Below are positions 1 through 11,800 of a stretch of 64,000 nt of DNA, piece after piece. The stretch is from Diplonema papillatum (lineage: Eukaryota; Euglenozoa; Diplonemea; Diplonemida; Diplonemidae), in NCBI GenBank assembly GCA_030068145.1, contig JAPJBO010000296.1:178068-242067 (forward strand). Reading direction: 5' to 3'. Positions within the stretch are counted from its first letter, which is position 1, and the number at the start of each line of letters is the position of its first letter. The notes beneath the pieces were generated by a model. It had not been told where the DNA came from. It made no database searches and worked only from the letters and a program-made list of their open reading frames with translations. A program made the translations under genes and the position numbers.

Positions 1-897
1 CCACATAAGAGCCGCCGCAGCTACTACTTCCATGCTCTTGTCTGCAGCCGCGTGCAGCACGCTTCGCGCTTCCTCGAGCGTCAGAGGGTGTGCGTGATCT
101 GGCATTTCCCGCCTTTCGAGGCGCGCCGCTTCAGCAGCGCCCGCTTCGTCTCCTTCATCTCTGCGGCCGAAACGCCCATCTTCGGGCCCAAAGCGCTGAG
201 GTAAGACTCGACGCTGGTCGTCCGCATGTTGCCCTTCCTGGGGCGGCCTCGCTTTCCGCTTTCCCGTGCGACGTCGTATATGGCCTGTTGTTGTTCCAGC
301 TCATCGAACATGTGGACAAGTTTCAAGACCCAGAGGCTCGTCCCTGTTCCGGTTCCACGCATTCTGAGATGCTCTCTGATCCTCAGCACCGTGTCGTGGC
401 GCTGCTCCTGCAGGCGCTGGTTCTCTTCGAATCGATAGCACCGACTCAAGGAGTAGGAGTTTTCCAGCTCCGATGGGCCCTTCCCTCCAGTACCCGGCGT
501 CCAAAAGAGCAAAATCGTCCTCCTTTTCCTCGTCAGACACGGCGTTGTCCAACGGCGGAAGCAACTGGTCCAGGATCTCCACTGCTTCCTTCTCGTCTGA
601 GATCAGCGCCAGTTCCCGGAGTGCATCTGAGTCGACCCGACTCCAAAAGCCCGGTTGCGCCTCTTCATAAGCGGATACGAGGACGTCGGCCCTGTCCGAG
701 GGCAGGCTTGGAAATACCTGCTCCGGCCTCACCATAACATCCCTACGTCGCCTTTTCGCAGCAGAATTCTCCAGCTCGCCCTCTAAGACGTCTGCACCTT
801 CGCCTCACGGTCCACAAGCTCCTTCTCTTTCTCGGCAGCTTTTCTCTCCCTTTCCTGCAGATTCTCTTCGTCGGCCGGTCTCATTTTCGGTGGCATG
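1..897 (-). pseudogene. Decayed tyrosine recombinase (Crypton/DIRS-like), at least two frameshifts
   Basis: Read right to left, coding-like sequence runs through all three minus frames. It opens with a charged coiled-coil start (ATG at 897, about 37 codons to a stop). Next comes an acidic stretch from about 790 to 490, open from before the ATG at 735. A basic helical stretch follows (about 480-100) with GKRGRPRKG, TTSVESYLSALG and ETKRALLKRRA. Last, in another frame (about 105-1), is HPLTLEEARSVLHAAADKSM. The order of a basic helical core-binding region followed by a PLTLEEAR-type segment is typical of the entry to the tyrosine-recombinase catalytic domain. The Arg/His/Tyr catalytic residues would lie left of the window, so they are unseen. 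The frame changes could be short introns, but no good donor/acceptor pairs were found, so a dead mobile element is more likely. Family assignment is inference. Confidence 0.5.
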
Positions 898-1183
898 ATT
901 TTTGACTTTTTCAAGCGGACTTTAATCTTTTACTTCAAAAAATGTTTCTGACCTGCGGGTCAAGAAAAAAGACGTCGCAAACCACAGGAAAGGGAAAAAG
1001 AGGTGTGTATGGGTGGTTACCTGTTTGTGGCAGGATAATAAAACCTTCCGGAAAAAGTCTTCGTGTTTTTCCTCTCGAAAAAAAAAACCGTGCCGGCTGT
1101 AAAGCCGGGCGATGTTCAACATGCGGGCATACACGCGGGGGAGCCGTCAAAAAACGAGCACAGAATCCTGTACGGCCGAGCGA

Positions 1184-4100
1184 TCATCCGATCAAGACGG
1201 TGACCTTCGCCAGGATCGACAGCACCGCCGTCACGCTTCTCGACGGGTGCTTGCTCCCAAAAGCGCCCCTTACGATCCGCGTCCGGAGTCCCTTCAGGCG
1301 TGTCTGCACGTCTCGTAGGAGCACCCCGCAAGGACATTGCTGAGAACGTTCGAACTCGCCACCTCGCAGCGGACATCGAACGGAAGCTTCGAGGTACTCA
1401 GCCTGTCTATCAGACCGTCATACAGAAAAATCACATTGTATCACGTAAGGTCAATCCAAATCAGAAAATAACGCAGAGGATCACAAAACAACGCAAAATG
1501 CACGATTACTTCAAACCTGGCTACCCTGCTGTATCTACCACCTGTCGGTTGTGTCTTACCACGTTGTGACGTTGCAAGAAGTGTAGACGCGAGCGAGTCG
1601 CAACTCGCCAGCCACCTAGGCCGCGCATTGTCGCCAACGGTACTCGATATTATAAGACAATCAAGAAACACCATACCTTCTTTTTGATCAGCTCCATCGG
1701 TTCGCCACATCGTCCGTTTGGACAGATACGAAGTTGCGGTCTTGCTTTCGCTAACGGACACGGCGCGTGAGAGCACTGAAAACACCGCATCACACCAAGA
1801 GTATTCTCGATGTCTCCACTGAGCTTCGGCGGGTGGCTGTAGCAGTACGGACAAGCGTGGTGGACGCCCTTCTCTCCTTGATACTCGACCACCTGGAACC
1901 GGCACAAGGGGCAAACGTGTTGGGTCGCAGTGGGTCGCCCTCGGGGTAGCGGCAGCGACAACCGGCAGGTGTCGCAACGTAAGGAATAGTCGGTGAACTC
2001 TTGCGCCTCGTCTTGAATGCTAACCAGGGTTGTCCACTGATCACAATTTCCGCACTTCGAGAAGTCGGTGGAAACAACTTGTTCCCTACCGCTGCGCGAG
2101 GAATACCTGTGTGTCGCAGTTCAATATCGCCAGCCAGAATGCTTCCAACAAGCAATTTTCCGAGACTAGAGGTATGATAATAGCTCTGTCGAGCCAACCC
2201 CACTTTTTAGGGGGTCGGGCAAGAAAGGGCTATAATGTGATAATGTGGTGTGGTCGGTGGGCCAGTTCCCCGTAGTTCCCCCCTAGTTCAACATGGGGGG
2301 CATTGCAAGAACGTGCTTGGAATGGGTATGTGCTCAACACCGCACTGGTCCCGTCTGCGCCGTGTTTCGGTCCTTTAAGCCACGGACACATAAGGCGGAC
2401 CATCATCAGCGCGGAACCTGAGTCTGCAGACAGGACTGCGGTGTGAGTCTGGTTTGTCAGGCGGCTGTTCGTAGCTCGTCACAGCCAGGACCACCCGTGC
2501 TATAGAGCACAGGCGAATCCGTCACGGGGAGAAGGCCCCTACAACCGTGTCTGAGCAATCAGTTAAAAAACTCAGGGCACTCGCCCTGATTGTGACTGCG
2601 ACTCGCTAGGCAGCACTGACTTGTCTTCTTTTTACGGTGGCAATCTGCGAAGTAAACTCCGCAGAGCACAGTGGACATGGGGTTGCCGTGTGAAGCACCA
2701 ATGGTTGAAGCAGGGGACTTTAGAAACCCGGTTTCCCGGTTTTCGAAACCGGGTTTTTCCGGTTTCGGTTTTAGTAGTAGTAGTAGTAGTGGTATGTGTC
2801 GTCTGCCGAAGCAGCCGGAGACAGCAGGCGCAGGGGGCAGGTCTTGCTTTACTTTTCTCTTCTTCATGGAGACCCGCCCCCGGCATCCCGGCTGTCCAAT
2901 CACTGTCGAGAAAGTTTGCGCCTATTGTGATGAGGTGGTTGACCAGGCCCCCACGAAGCCTTATACACAACACAGCTACAACACGAGGATGCAGCCCTGC
3001 TTAGGTGTGCACTCAGCCATCAGGCCATTGGCTGCTAAGCACCCCCCGACCGGTTGATTTACCACTTTTGTGGCCCTCTATTCGCCGGGTGGTGCTGTCA
3101 GCACTCGTTCCGCGTCGCATCAACCGGCCATCAGCTCCCGGATCTCCTCAGTGTTCAAGCAAGTGACATGTTCACGGGGGGGAAAATGTTTCTTGGGTTG
3201 GGTAGCGAAATCAAGTAGTAGGATTGAAGTTTCGGCTTCAGGAGTGTTCCGCATTGAACTTCTCTCGAAAAAGAAGGTGCTCTCGCGAGAGGAAGCCCGT
3301 GGAACCCCCTGCAAAACCCCACTGGGGACAAATAATATTGTATTCCGAAACAATGCTCACCGTCTTGTATTCCGAAATAACAATGTATTTGAGTACCTAT
3401 TGTATTTGGGCCCCCAGTAACCGGCGCACATGTACTGCAAGGTCCTCCGCAAGTCTGATTTCTAGGCTGAGCAGAAAAAGCTGTCTGGCGCGGAACGGTG
3501 GGTTGTCCCCGAGGCCGAAATCTCGACTCCGCTATGTTCCCCGCCTTCGCCTGCTCGACTCCGCGGCTCGGTTGGGTTCGTGGGCCACCTTTGGTGGGCG
3601 CTCCTCGTTCGCAGGCGGCTTCGGCTTCTTGTGCTTCCACCTGCTTGCTCGTCGTCACGTCCGCGCTTCACGGCAGGCGCCGTCCCTCCCTAATGCATGA
3701 TCACGGAGGAGGGACCCGGGCGCATGACGAGGTCGCTCGAGAAGACGGCAAAACACCCAAAACCCTCCGGGATCATACACCCCCGGAGATGTGTGCATAC
3801 CATCGTCCAACTGAAGCGACAAGGATATCAGCCTTCTCTGCTGCTCTGCGGTAGATGCTGCGGTACTCGGCCACGTGTTTGATGACAACGGCGCCTCTGT
3901 TTTCACGACCGCGTACGATACCGACTAGGTCAGCTTCCATCGAGGCTCGCATTTTCGGGAGAGCCAGGGCGGCAAACCCCATCACGTCGTAAGCTTGCAC
4001 CAAGGCAAGACCGAGCTGCGTGGGGCGGAAACGCATGTTCTCCACTTTGACGTACCCCCGTTCCTTGACGGTTTGGATGTGCTGGGCGATGGTCGCGTCG

Positions 4101-7100
4101 GTCCCGATGCCATTGCGGTCCATCGTCGCGATGAGGTCCGTTTCAGTCAAGAAGTCCGGCGCCGTCGTCGCCCCGGCTTCGAGGGTGAGCGAGGTCGGCG
4201 TGAAAGTATCGCCTTCCTCGTAGTTCGGGATGGTGCTGCTCATCCACCTGTGCATTTAGGACGTGGTGTGCGGCTTGCGTCGCGCCAAGGCGTTTCGCTC
4301 ATTGCTGAGCGCCTGGCCTGCTCTCTTAGTGCTGACACTTTTCAAGGCACTTTTGTTTTGCATGCAGTTGACCGTTACGCTCTTAACTTGGAGTGAACAA
4401 GTCCTTTTTAGCGCTTGAGGTTAGCTTTTCGTCAGGTATGGATTGATGGTGTGAGAAGGGCTGCACCTGTCGTAGGGATACACATCCAGGTAGTTCCGCG
4501 CGATGATCGTTTGGCCTTGTGTGGTGAATTCTTCACCTGCACACTCTGTGTGGACCACGACCTCGTTTGCTTCTGCGTCCTTGCTGCAACATGCGAGAAA
4601 GTGGCGGAGAACGAGTGTGAATAGCGCGCGTTTGTCGCCGGTGAGGTGGCCACCCGGCTTTGTCGGATGAATCGGCGGATGCGCTTTGTCGTCATTTTGA
4701 CCCGCGCGCGGCATGTTGAACTTGCGGCTCGCCTCACTGCAAAGCAGGGCTGCATACCCGCCGACAGTTGGGTCCTGCTGGTGGGGTGCAATCAGCGCCC
4801 GCAGCTCCTCGGCGTTGACGTTGAAGCGGTCGGTTTCTGTCCTTGGATACGACAGTAGCGTCCCCTGGTACAGCTCCTCCGCGAGGGCCATTGTCTTCTC
4901 CGACCCGAAGCGCAGGTGTGTCGCAGCCAGCTTTTGCATCTGAACTGTGGCGAGCGGTACAGGGCGCCACTTCGACTTTTGCTTCCGCACGACCCGCCGC
5001 ACGGTCACAGTCGGTGTCAGGACACAGTGCTCGTACAATAGCCCTGCAGCTTGCTTGTCAAAGACGCGCTCTCGCGCCCACTTGAACTGTGTCGTGGTGA
5101 CTTGGCCCACTACTCGATTAGCGCCAGCGGTGCTACGCGGGACAGCAGCTGGCGGGGTCGCCGGGCCATTGTCCGGCGGTCCCGCGGCAGGGGGAGGTGT
5201 ATTGACGTTGGCATTGGCTTCCGTCGCATGGGGCGGCGATGCTGCGCCGCCGTCTGGCGGCCCTTCGACGGGTTCCGGTGCAGTCGTAACAACCGGAACT
5301 TCTTCACGCGTGTGCGCCATCTTGATCTGCCAGAACGGCTCTGCCTCGAAGCCTTCTCGCTCCCAGTAGCGGTTGACCACGAATCCAAGCGTCGGGAACT
5401 GGCACGGGCCGTAGCTGACTTTCTGTTTCATTTTTTGTGTCGCGTTGTTGGAGGCGCCTGAAGAAGAGTCTTCTTTGGTAAAACGTAGGCGTCGCACCCG
5501 CTCTTCGCCTATAAAGTCAACCAACGAGCTCGTTGAAATTTCCTTCCTATTTGTCTTTGCTCCGAGGATATCCTCACGAGTCAGTCGGCTTCGTCTGCGG
5601 CATTTTCTTGGCCTTGGCATCGCCCTGAGTAGCTCACTCAAAATCAGGTGATGCGGCAGTAATAGCTTTTTGTTCTCGAGTACAGAGTGCGCCGGTGAAG
5701 ACCGGCGCCCAGCGTGACTAGAGGCAGCAGTTAAAGTTCGGGAAACAGTAAAGTTCGGGCGATGCTAAGTTCTGGTGAAGCAAGTTCGTTATCTGCTGCC
5801 ATCTGCTTGGTGTTGTCCCACAGTCGCTTTTCTTCGCCCAGCCGCTTCTTTCGCTCTGTTACCAAGAGAGCAAGAAGCTCTTTGAGACGACCCTGCGGAA
5901 GGATGACAGTCGGTAACTCGGACCTTGCAGCAAACCTTTGCCGTTCCCATCTCGTCACGAACTCTTGTGTGGTTTGCATCTCGCAAGATTCACTTCATTT
6001 TCCCACATGTCCAGGTTGCGGGGTCGGTCGCGGTGTGTCGGTTACAATCGTTTGACGGGATGTTCGTGGAGCATTTGGTCGCTGGAGGCTTTCCTTACCC
6101 GCCACTTGTGGGCAATTTTTAGATAATTGGTGTGAGGTTTCTAGCCTCTCTCGTATTTGGCACACAACTTGGATGCATCCCTCGGGAAACCCGCCCTGGC
6201 TGTGGTGAAACCCCCAAGCTTTCTCGTACACCAGTACAAACTGGGGGGATAATACATCCCCCTCCTACTGCGTATACTGGCTCCGTCTGCTGCTTCGTCT
6301 TTTACCGTGGCGGATGATGCAAAAATCGAAAGTAGAAAGGTCAGGCTGTGATTCGGTGTGTTTGTCACAATCGTCGGGGGGTAAAATATTGAAAACCGGC
6401 CTGATGTTGGCAGTACCTGCTAGGTAACTTTGCTCGATATCAAACGCGCCACTTAAAACGAGGAACAACACACCTCTGGCATACCGCTGAAGCGATCACG
6501 CAGAAGGAGCGTCTGAAACCGGGTGAAAACGGCGCCGATGCGCAAGTCAATCTCTTGCCGTGCATCAACAGCCGCCGCTGATTTGTCGTCGGGCGTTCCT
6601 TTGTGTGGTGTGCTGATTTCGTGAAGTTAGTTTCAATGGTGTTCTCGTAAGCCACGGACACGTTCGGTGGATTTCTGACATTGTGACGATGTTGCCACAA
6701 TTTGGACCCAGAGTAGGGTCCCACAGTTGGTGTGAAGATCCTGGCATCGCCGGGACCCAGGCATCGTAGGAATGCAGACACCGAGTTCGCTACAGTGTGA
6801 AGAGCAAAACTTGGTTTCCTCTTCCAAGTCCGATGGCCACGTGCACCCACCTCCGGCTCGGGACGGCTTCCCGACCACGAAGGCCGGCGCCGGTTTCTTC
6901 GCAAAGACTGCAACACAGTGCCGTACAAATATGGCAGGATGTTGGAGGGACTTAATTAAGGTTTGCAACGGAGGTGTCAACTAGTTCCCTTCTGTATGAG
7001 TTACTTGTATTATTTTCATTGCAGACGAAACCGAACTCGTGTGCGGGTTTGGAGAACAAGGTGTTCCTGCAGTTTCTTTGGGTCACTTTTTCCGTGCTTT

Positions 7101-8357
7101 CGGCGCGGTGCAACTCTAGTCGGTTGGCAACTGTTGTTGGCAGTTGCTCACGAGTTCATAATCCGAAAAGGAATCGGAATCTTCGCTTTCTCGTTTGCGC
7201 CGATAGGCAAGGCACGCCGCGATGCGGAGGACGCGAGTAGCCGGGAAGAGCCGGCGGGGCGCGATCGTTGTGTGACCCGTGGAGGGTCGGAATCAGAATC
7301 AGAAAAAGGGCCCAAGTCAGGGCCTGCCATCGAAGAGGGCCGGGCGGGGCCGGGTGGGCGCGGTGTGTTCGGGCCGGCGAGGCCAGTGCCGTCGTCGCGC
7401 ATCGTCGTCGTCGTGCGCGCAGCGCGGCTGCGGGAGAGGCCGTGGGGGTGCATGGCGCGGGTCGCTTCCTGCCTGCTGGCGGGGGGGCGCGCTTTGGGGG
7501 CGACTTCGTCGTCTGCCTCCTCCGGCCACGGCTAACACCACAACTATTCACAACTTTGCAGAGCTCTGCAGAACAATATGTCTACCCTAATTATGAAAAG
7601 TTGGTACTCATTTGCATGCAAGTGACTCCCACTAACGCAACAAGACGACGAAAAGTTGTGACTTTTTGTGCTAAAAAAAAATAGGTGGATCACCCCAATT
7701 CCTGCAGTTTCTTCAGCGTTCGAAGTGCATCTCGGAGTGAGTGGGGCTCGTCCGTGTGTACCCCATGGTACGGGAACTGGGCGACTCAGCACGCCACTGA
7801 AAGACTTCTTGTTCGCAGTTTCAGCCTCGCTAGCATGGTTGGAACGTCAAGAAAGATATACCGAGGTTTTGGACGGCGCGGTGCAGATCACGCGGTGTGA
7901 GAGACGAGAAGTGCGCACGAAGCACCGTTATGCGAGGGTTGACCTTTTGGCAGACGTCGATGACCTCGAACGAGATGTTCTCGCCTTCCCGGTCGCAGTC
8001 GAGCCAGCAAGCCAAGTGCGTTGCACGCGCTGCTTCTCGCTTCAGGTTCGCCTCGACTGCCTCGTGCCGTTTGGTGACGCCTTTGACAATTGGGTAATCG
8101 AAAAGCTTGTCGATGCCGAAGCTGCGCCAGTCCTTGGTTTCCTTCGGGAAGTTGATCTCCATCAAGTGTCCAGTAACACTCGTGACGATCATGTGAACCT
8201 GCTGCCCACGCAGCTCAAACGGAAACTCGAAAACCTGATTGTACTGGCTCAGCCCCGGGCGGCCCTGGCAGTTGGCACCGCCAAGGCATCGCGCGATTTC
8301 GCGTGCCACAGACGGCTTCTCTGCCACATTTAAGTACACGGCGCCCCCCCGGGGCAT
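1184..8357 (-). CDS. TOP3A: DNA topoisomerase III alpha-like, type IA (six exons, 891 aa)
   Basis: Type IA topoisomerase: passes single strands through a 5'-phosphotyrosine nick and, with RecQ helicases, dissolves recombination intermediates in the nucleus. Exons: 8357-7862, 6598-6485, 5457-4467, 4247-3801, 2085-1677, 1402-1184. Phases match at every junction and there is no internal stop. The TOPRIM domain occupies residues 1-165, with Glu13 in AEKPS and D120-x-D-x-E124. Exon 2 carries [18 protein letters not shown]. The catalytic tyrosine is about residue 407 in [35 protein letters not shown] and [12 protein letters not shown] follow. A Pro/Ala-rich insert sits at about 260-315. Exons 5-6 encode several CxxC zinc ribbons. 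Core motifs fit the alpha class, while the zinc region ([20 protein letters not shown]) looks beta-like. The last two exons and the exon 4/5 join are the least certain parts; an alternative exon at about 3685-3450 is possible. Confidence 0.88.
2086..3800 (-). other. TOP3A intron 4 (1.7 kb) holding dispersed repeats
   Basis: This intron carries a repeat at about 2300-2425 that recurs at 13700-13840; shared blocks are GCAAGAACGTGCTTGGAATG and CGGTCCTTTAAGCCACG. It also holds a fragment at 3203-3420 that recurs at 60239-60550, beginning AAATCAAGTAGTAGGATTGA and ending in the GTACC...GGGCCCCC terminal sequence of the 59.8-60.5 kb MITE. A short TAG(TAG)n run lies near 2770. No independent gene was recognised. 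Confidence 0.6.
5731..5986 (-). other. Coding-like open frame inside TOP3A intron 2
   Basis: An 82-codon minus-strand frame begins ATG-CAA-ACC (5979) and ends in TAA. It is helical and charged, with [12 protein letters not shown] and [14 protein letters not shown], and composition looks protein-like. It matches nothing in topoisomerase III. It is not needed for the TOP3A model, because exon 2 (ends 6485) joins exon 3 (starts 5457) in phase. It may be a cassette exon, a remnant of another gene or chance. Confidence 0.25.
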
Positions 8358-8804
8358 CGACTCAGAGTTGTCTCTCCAGCTTGACCCCTCCCTTCCCTCG
8401 CCTCTGTTGGTTAAGGGTGAAACAAAAATGCGTAGCTTTGTGTCCACTGCGCAAGTGCTTCCGCCGACTTTTATCGGCTTCATCCCAACCGCATGATATG
8501 GTTGCATGTAGTGTCTCGGCAAAGGTGAACGGCTGGTTACTCGGCTGGTTACTTATCTGGATCCAACCTCACAGAAGGACCAGCACAGGGGCGGTAAATA
8601 CATTTTGTACTCACAAAGCGCGGATGCGGGGTGTGCAAACAAATGCAAACGGCGTGGAAGAACGTACAAACCCTGCCCCGATTCCCTCGGAGCACGGCAG
8701 GAAACAGGCTCTAGGTTACATACAGCAAGAATTCATATATATCGTTCTGATGATAACACAAGTTCACTTCTGGAGCCGCTACTTGAAGGTTCAGCTCGCG
8801 GGGC
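8358..8804. other. Intergenic, TOP3A 5' side
   Basis: This 447-bp gap lies between the 3' end of the SG-x-LRP gene and the TOP3A start codon. Both genes are on the minus strand, so any TOP3A promoter would lie here. I see no clear TATA box, repeat or RNA gene. Confidence 0.5.
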
Positions 8805-11800
8805 TCAAACATTGCCTCTGCCGTCCACAACGGTGGTCTCAAGATAGGTGGTGTCGTGTACCACTTTATGCACTGCCGTAGTATTGCTGTCGTGAAGGTC
8901 CTACCAGTGGAGGGCTGGTGGGCTGCCGTCTCAGCGATGACACCCTGGTGCGCACCGCTTCTGTTCTCACAGCCACCTGTCGTGGAGGTCCTCCCAGTGA
9001 TGCAAGTTGTGGAGAGCCGTCGACAAGTCAACGATCGACGCTATTTGGCAGATGATGGCCGTGGTTTCTTCCGGCGTCGCCGCTGGCAACGGGCAAACCG
9101 CAGCCCCATCGTCTAGCTCGAGTGTCGCGGTGGCGGGGTCCGCCGTGATCTTGGACGGTCGGCACAGCAGCGCGCCGTTGACCGTAACGATCACGTTGTT
9201 GCGTTCGTCCATCGAAAAATCGACCGCGTCACCGTCGGCGTCCAAGAACGAGACCCGCTTCTTCTTGTCGAAGAACGGCCTGTCTCGGCCTCCGATCATC
9301 GGCGTGCACGGCGGAGGCGGTGCCTGGTCTTCCGACGCATCGTCGCCCTGCCCTCCGTTGCCTTCCGAAGGCCGCGCTTGCAACGGGCCCACGTCCGCCG
9401 TGCTCGTCCTGCCGTCGCGCGTCGCGTCCGACAGCGACGACACCCCTCCCGTCGTGTCGTCCTGCGCCGCCGCGAACTCGCGCTGCCGCTGCAGCAGCGA
9501 AGCGGGGGCGCTCCCGCCGCCGGCCGGGTCCGCCGCGGACGTTGAACCCGGTGCCCGCCCAGCGCCGGGCCCCACCCGCATCCTTTGCAGCGAGCCGGCG
9601 GGGCTCCCCGGGCTCAGCGGGCTGTCCGGCGTCCCGAGGCGGCGCTCGGCGCCGGCGCTGGCGCTCGCCGGCGCGCTGCTGCGTCGGGACGCGTCGAACG
9701 TGCGCGCCGTGCCCGATCTGCTCGGGCCGGCTGCCGCGTCCTGCGCCGCCGACACAGGACCTACACTCCGACCAGTAGTGACGACGAGAGTCGCAGGCGC
9801 CGCGGACTTGTGGGTAGTCCTGCTGGCGAACGACCGGTGCCCGTCCCGAGAAGTCGGCGAAGGTGCGGGGGAGAGCGATCGGGAGGCGGCAGACATGTGA
9901 CTACTCGCCGGGAACGATCCTTTCGGTTGAGCAACGGACGGGGCGCCAGAGCCGCGCGAAACGGCGGCGGAGCTGCGGCGCAGCGGCGGGTCCTCCCCTT
10001 CGCCGCCGGCGTCGCCCCCGTCCGGAGCCGGGCGGCGAAGGGGACCCGTGCAGTACGCGAGGGCGGTGTCGGCCACGTCGCTCGGCCCGTCGTCCCTGGC
10101 GCGGCGCAGCATGCCGGCCAGGGCCAGTGCGCGCCGCGCCGCAGCCAACCCGGACTCGTGCGACTGCTCCGACGCCCGGCCGGCTCCGGAGGCGGCGGTC
10201 GAAGCTTCGCTCCAGGGTTTCCCGCCGCCCTTCCTGTGTTTCGGTTTGCTCAGCGGGCGGCCGCCGTTCGCCGTCACGTTGACGTCAACTTCGTCCAGGA
10301 CACGGACTGGCCGCAGCTGGTCGTGCCGCATCAAGCGCGTTTCCAACCCAGCCATGGCCGCGCGCGTGTTGTACAGCAGCGTCTCGACGTACGACAGCCG
10401 GATGTTCGACTCGATGTCACGCTCAGCGGCGGTGGCCTGCCAGTACTCCCGCTCCGCGTCGCGGAGCACCCGCATCGCCGCGTCTTCGCCGACCGCATCG
10501 CACCCTCCTTCGGCGCCAGGCGACGCGAGGAGGCTCTGGCCAGGCTGCGACGTGTGCTTGCGCTCATACTCCCAAGCAGCAGCGCCGGTCGACGAACGGC
10601 CCGCTTCGTCGGACAACCCGCCCCGCGACGCGTGCCCGGCGTTGGCGAACGGGCCCAGCGACGCCGACGTCGGCGGCGGCGGCGGCCGGAGCGAGCCGGA
10701 AAACAGGCCGTCCGCCGGCGCCCTGGGTGCCGGCGCGGGCCGCAGCGAGCCCGACAGCACCTCGGTCGGCGGCGGCGGCGGGTGGTGCGGGTGGCGGGCG
10801 TCGCGGTGGGTGTGCTGGGGGGTGTTCTGTGGCCGGCGGCCGGCGTCGTCCTCCGCCGACGGCGTGCCCATCGCCGTGGCGGGCCGGCGCGGCGGGTCCC
10901 GCTGCAGCAGCAGCAGCTGCTGCTGCTGGTGCTGGTGGTCGTGGTGGCGGTGGGGCGGGGGGTGCCCCGAAAAGGACTCGGCCGGCAGCGGCTGCCGCTG
11001 CGGAGACGGCGCGTGCTGCTGCGGGCGCAGGGGCCCCGACCGCACCTCGGTCGGCGGCGAGCGGTGGTCATCGTCGTGGGGTGGGTGGTGGTGGCGGCGG
11101 TGGTGGTGGTTACGCTGGGAGTCGGACGACAGCAGCTCCGGCTGCTGCTGCGGGCGCAGGGGCCCCGAGAACAGCTCGGTCGGCGGCGGGGGCCGCGCGC
11201 CCGGCCGCTGCTGCGACGACGAGGCCGAGAGGACGCCCTCCGGCGCCCGCGCCGGCGGGTGGCCGGGCGAGAACGCCGGGAGGGGCAGCATCGGGCTGCA
11301 AGCTTCCGTCGCCACGTTGCGCGGCTCGTCGCCGGCCCCGCGCGGAAACGGGCGCCCGCCGGCCTCGGGCGCGAACAGCTGCCCCGTGCCGGCGGGACTC
11401 CTGGCGCCGCCGCCACCGCCGCTGTAGGCGGCCGCCGCCTTCTTCGGCGTTGCCGTGCGGAGCGGCGACGCGCCGCGCGCGTTCAGCACGTAGCGCCCCG
11501 CCGGCCCCGCGGCGCCATCGGACACCAAATGCCAGCCGAAGCCGCCGGCGAACTGTGTGTTTGTGTGTGTTGTGGACTCTTTTGTACGCGGTGCCTTTCT
11601 GTGCGAGAGGCGTCCACTTTACTCCTTTTGTTTGTGAAGGTCGCTTCAGGCGTGCTTATGGTGATCGGTGGGGGTTCCAAAAGAAAGTGCTTGGGTTATC
11701 GTACTTGATCTCGTGCGTAACCAAGTGGCCCACTCTGTTGTCTTTCCGCTGGACACCTGATGAGCGAACTCGCGCGCACGCAGCCTGCCGAGTTGCGAGC

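Noticed and set aside
3450-3700. An extra TOP3A exon ([18 protein letters not shown] frame)
   Set aside because: A phase-compatible acceptor exists, but exon 4 also joins exon 5 in phase and the segment is low-complexity. Left as an alternative only.
7180-7540. A GC-rich island in TOP3A intron 1 with open frames on both strands (SDSDSD, poly-Arg)
   Set aside because: TOP3A splices cleanly without it. No domain, start or splice signals were convincing, so it may be a CpG-rich regulatory patch or a foreign fragment.
9585-11708. A 707-codon Arg-rich plus-strand ORF and other long frames opposite the unknown gene
   Set aside because: GC-rich shadow frames. The minus strand has matching splice phases, acidic/basic balance and motif repeats, whereas the plus frames are Arg/Gly runs.
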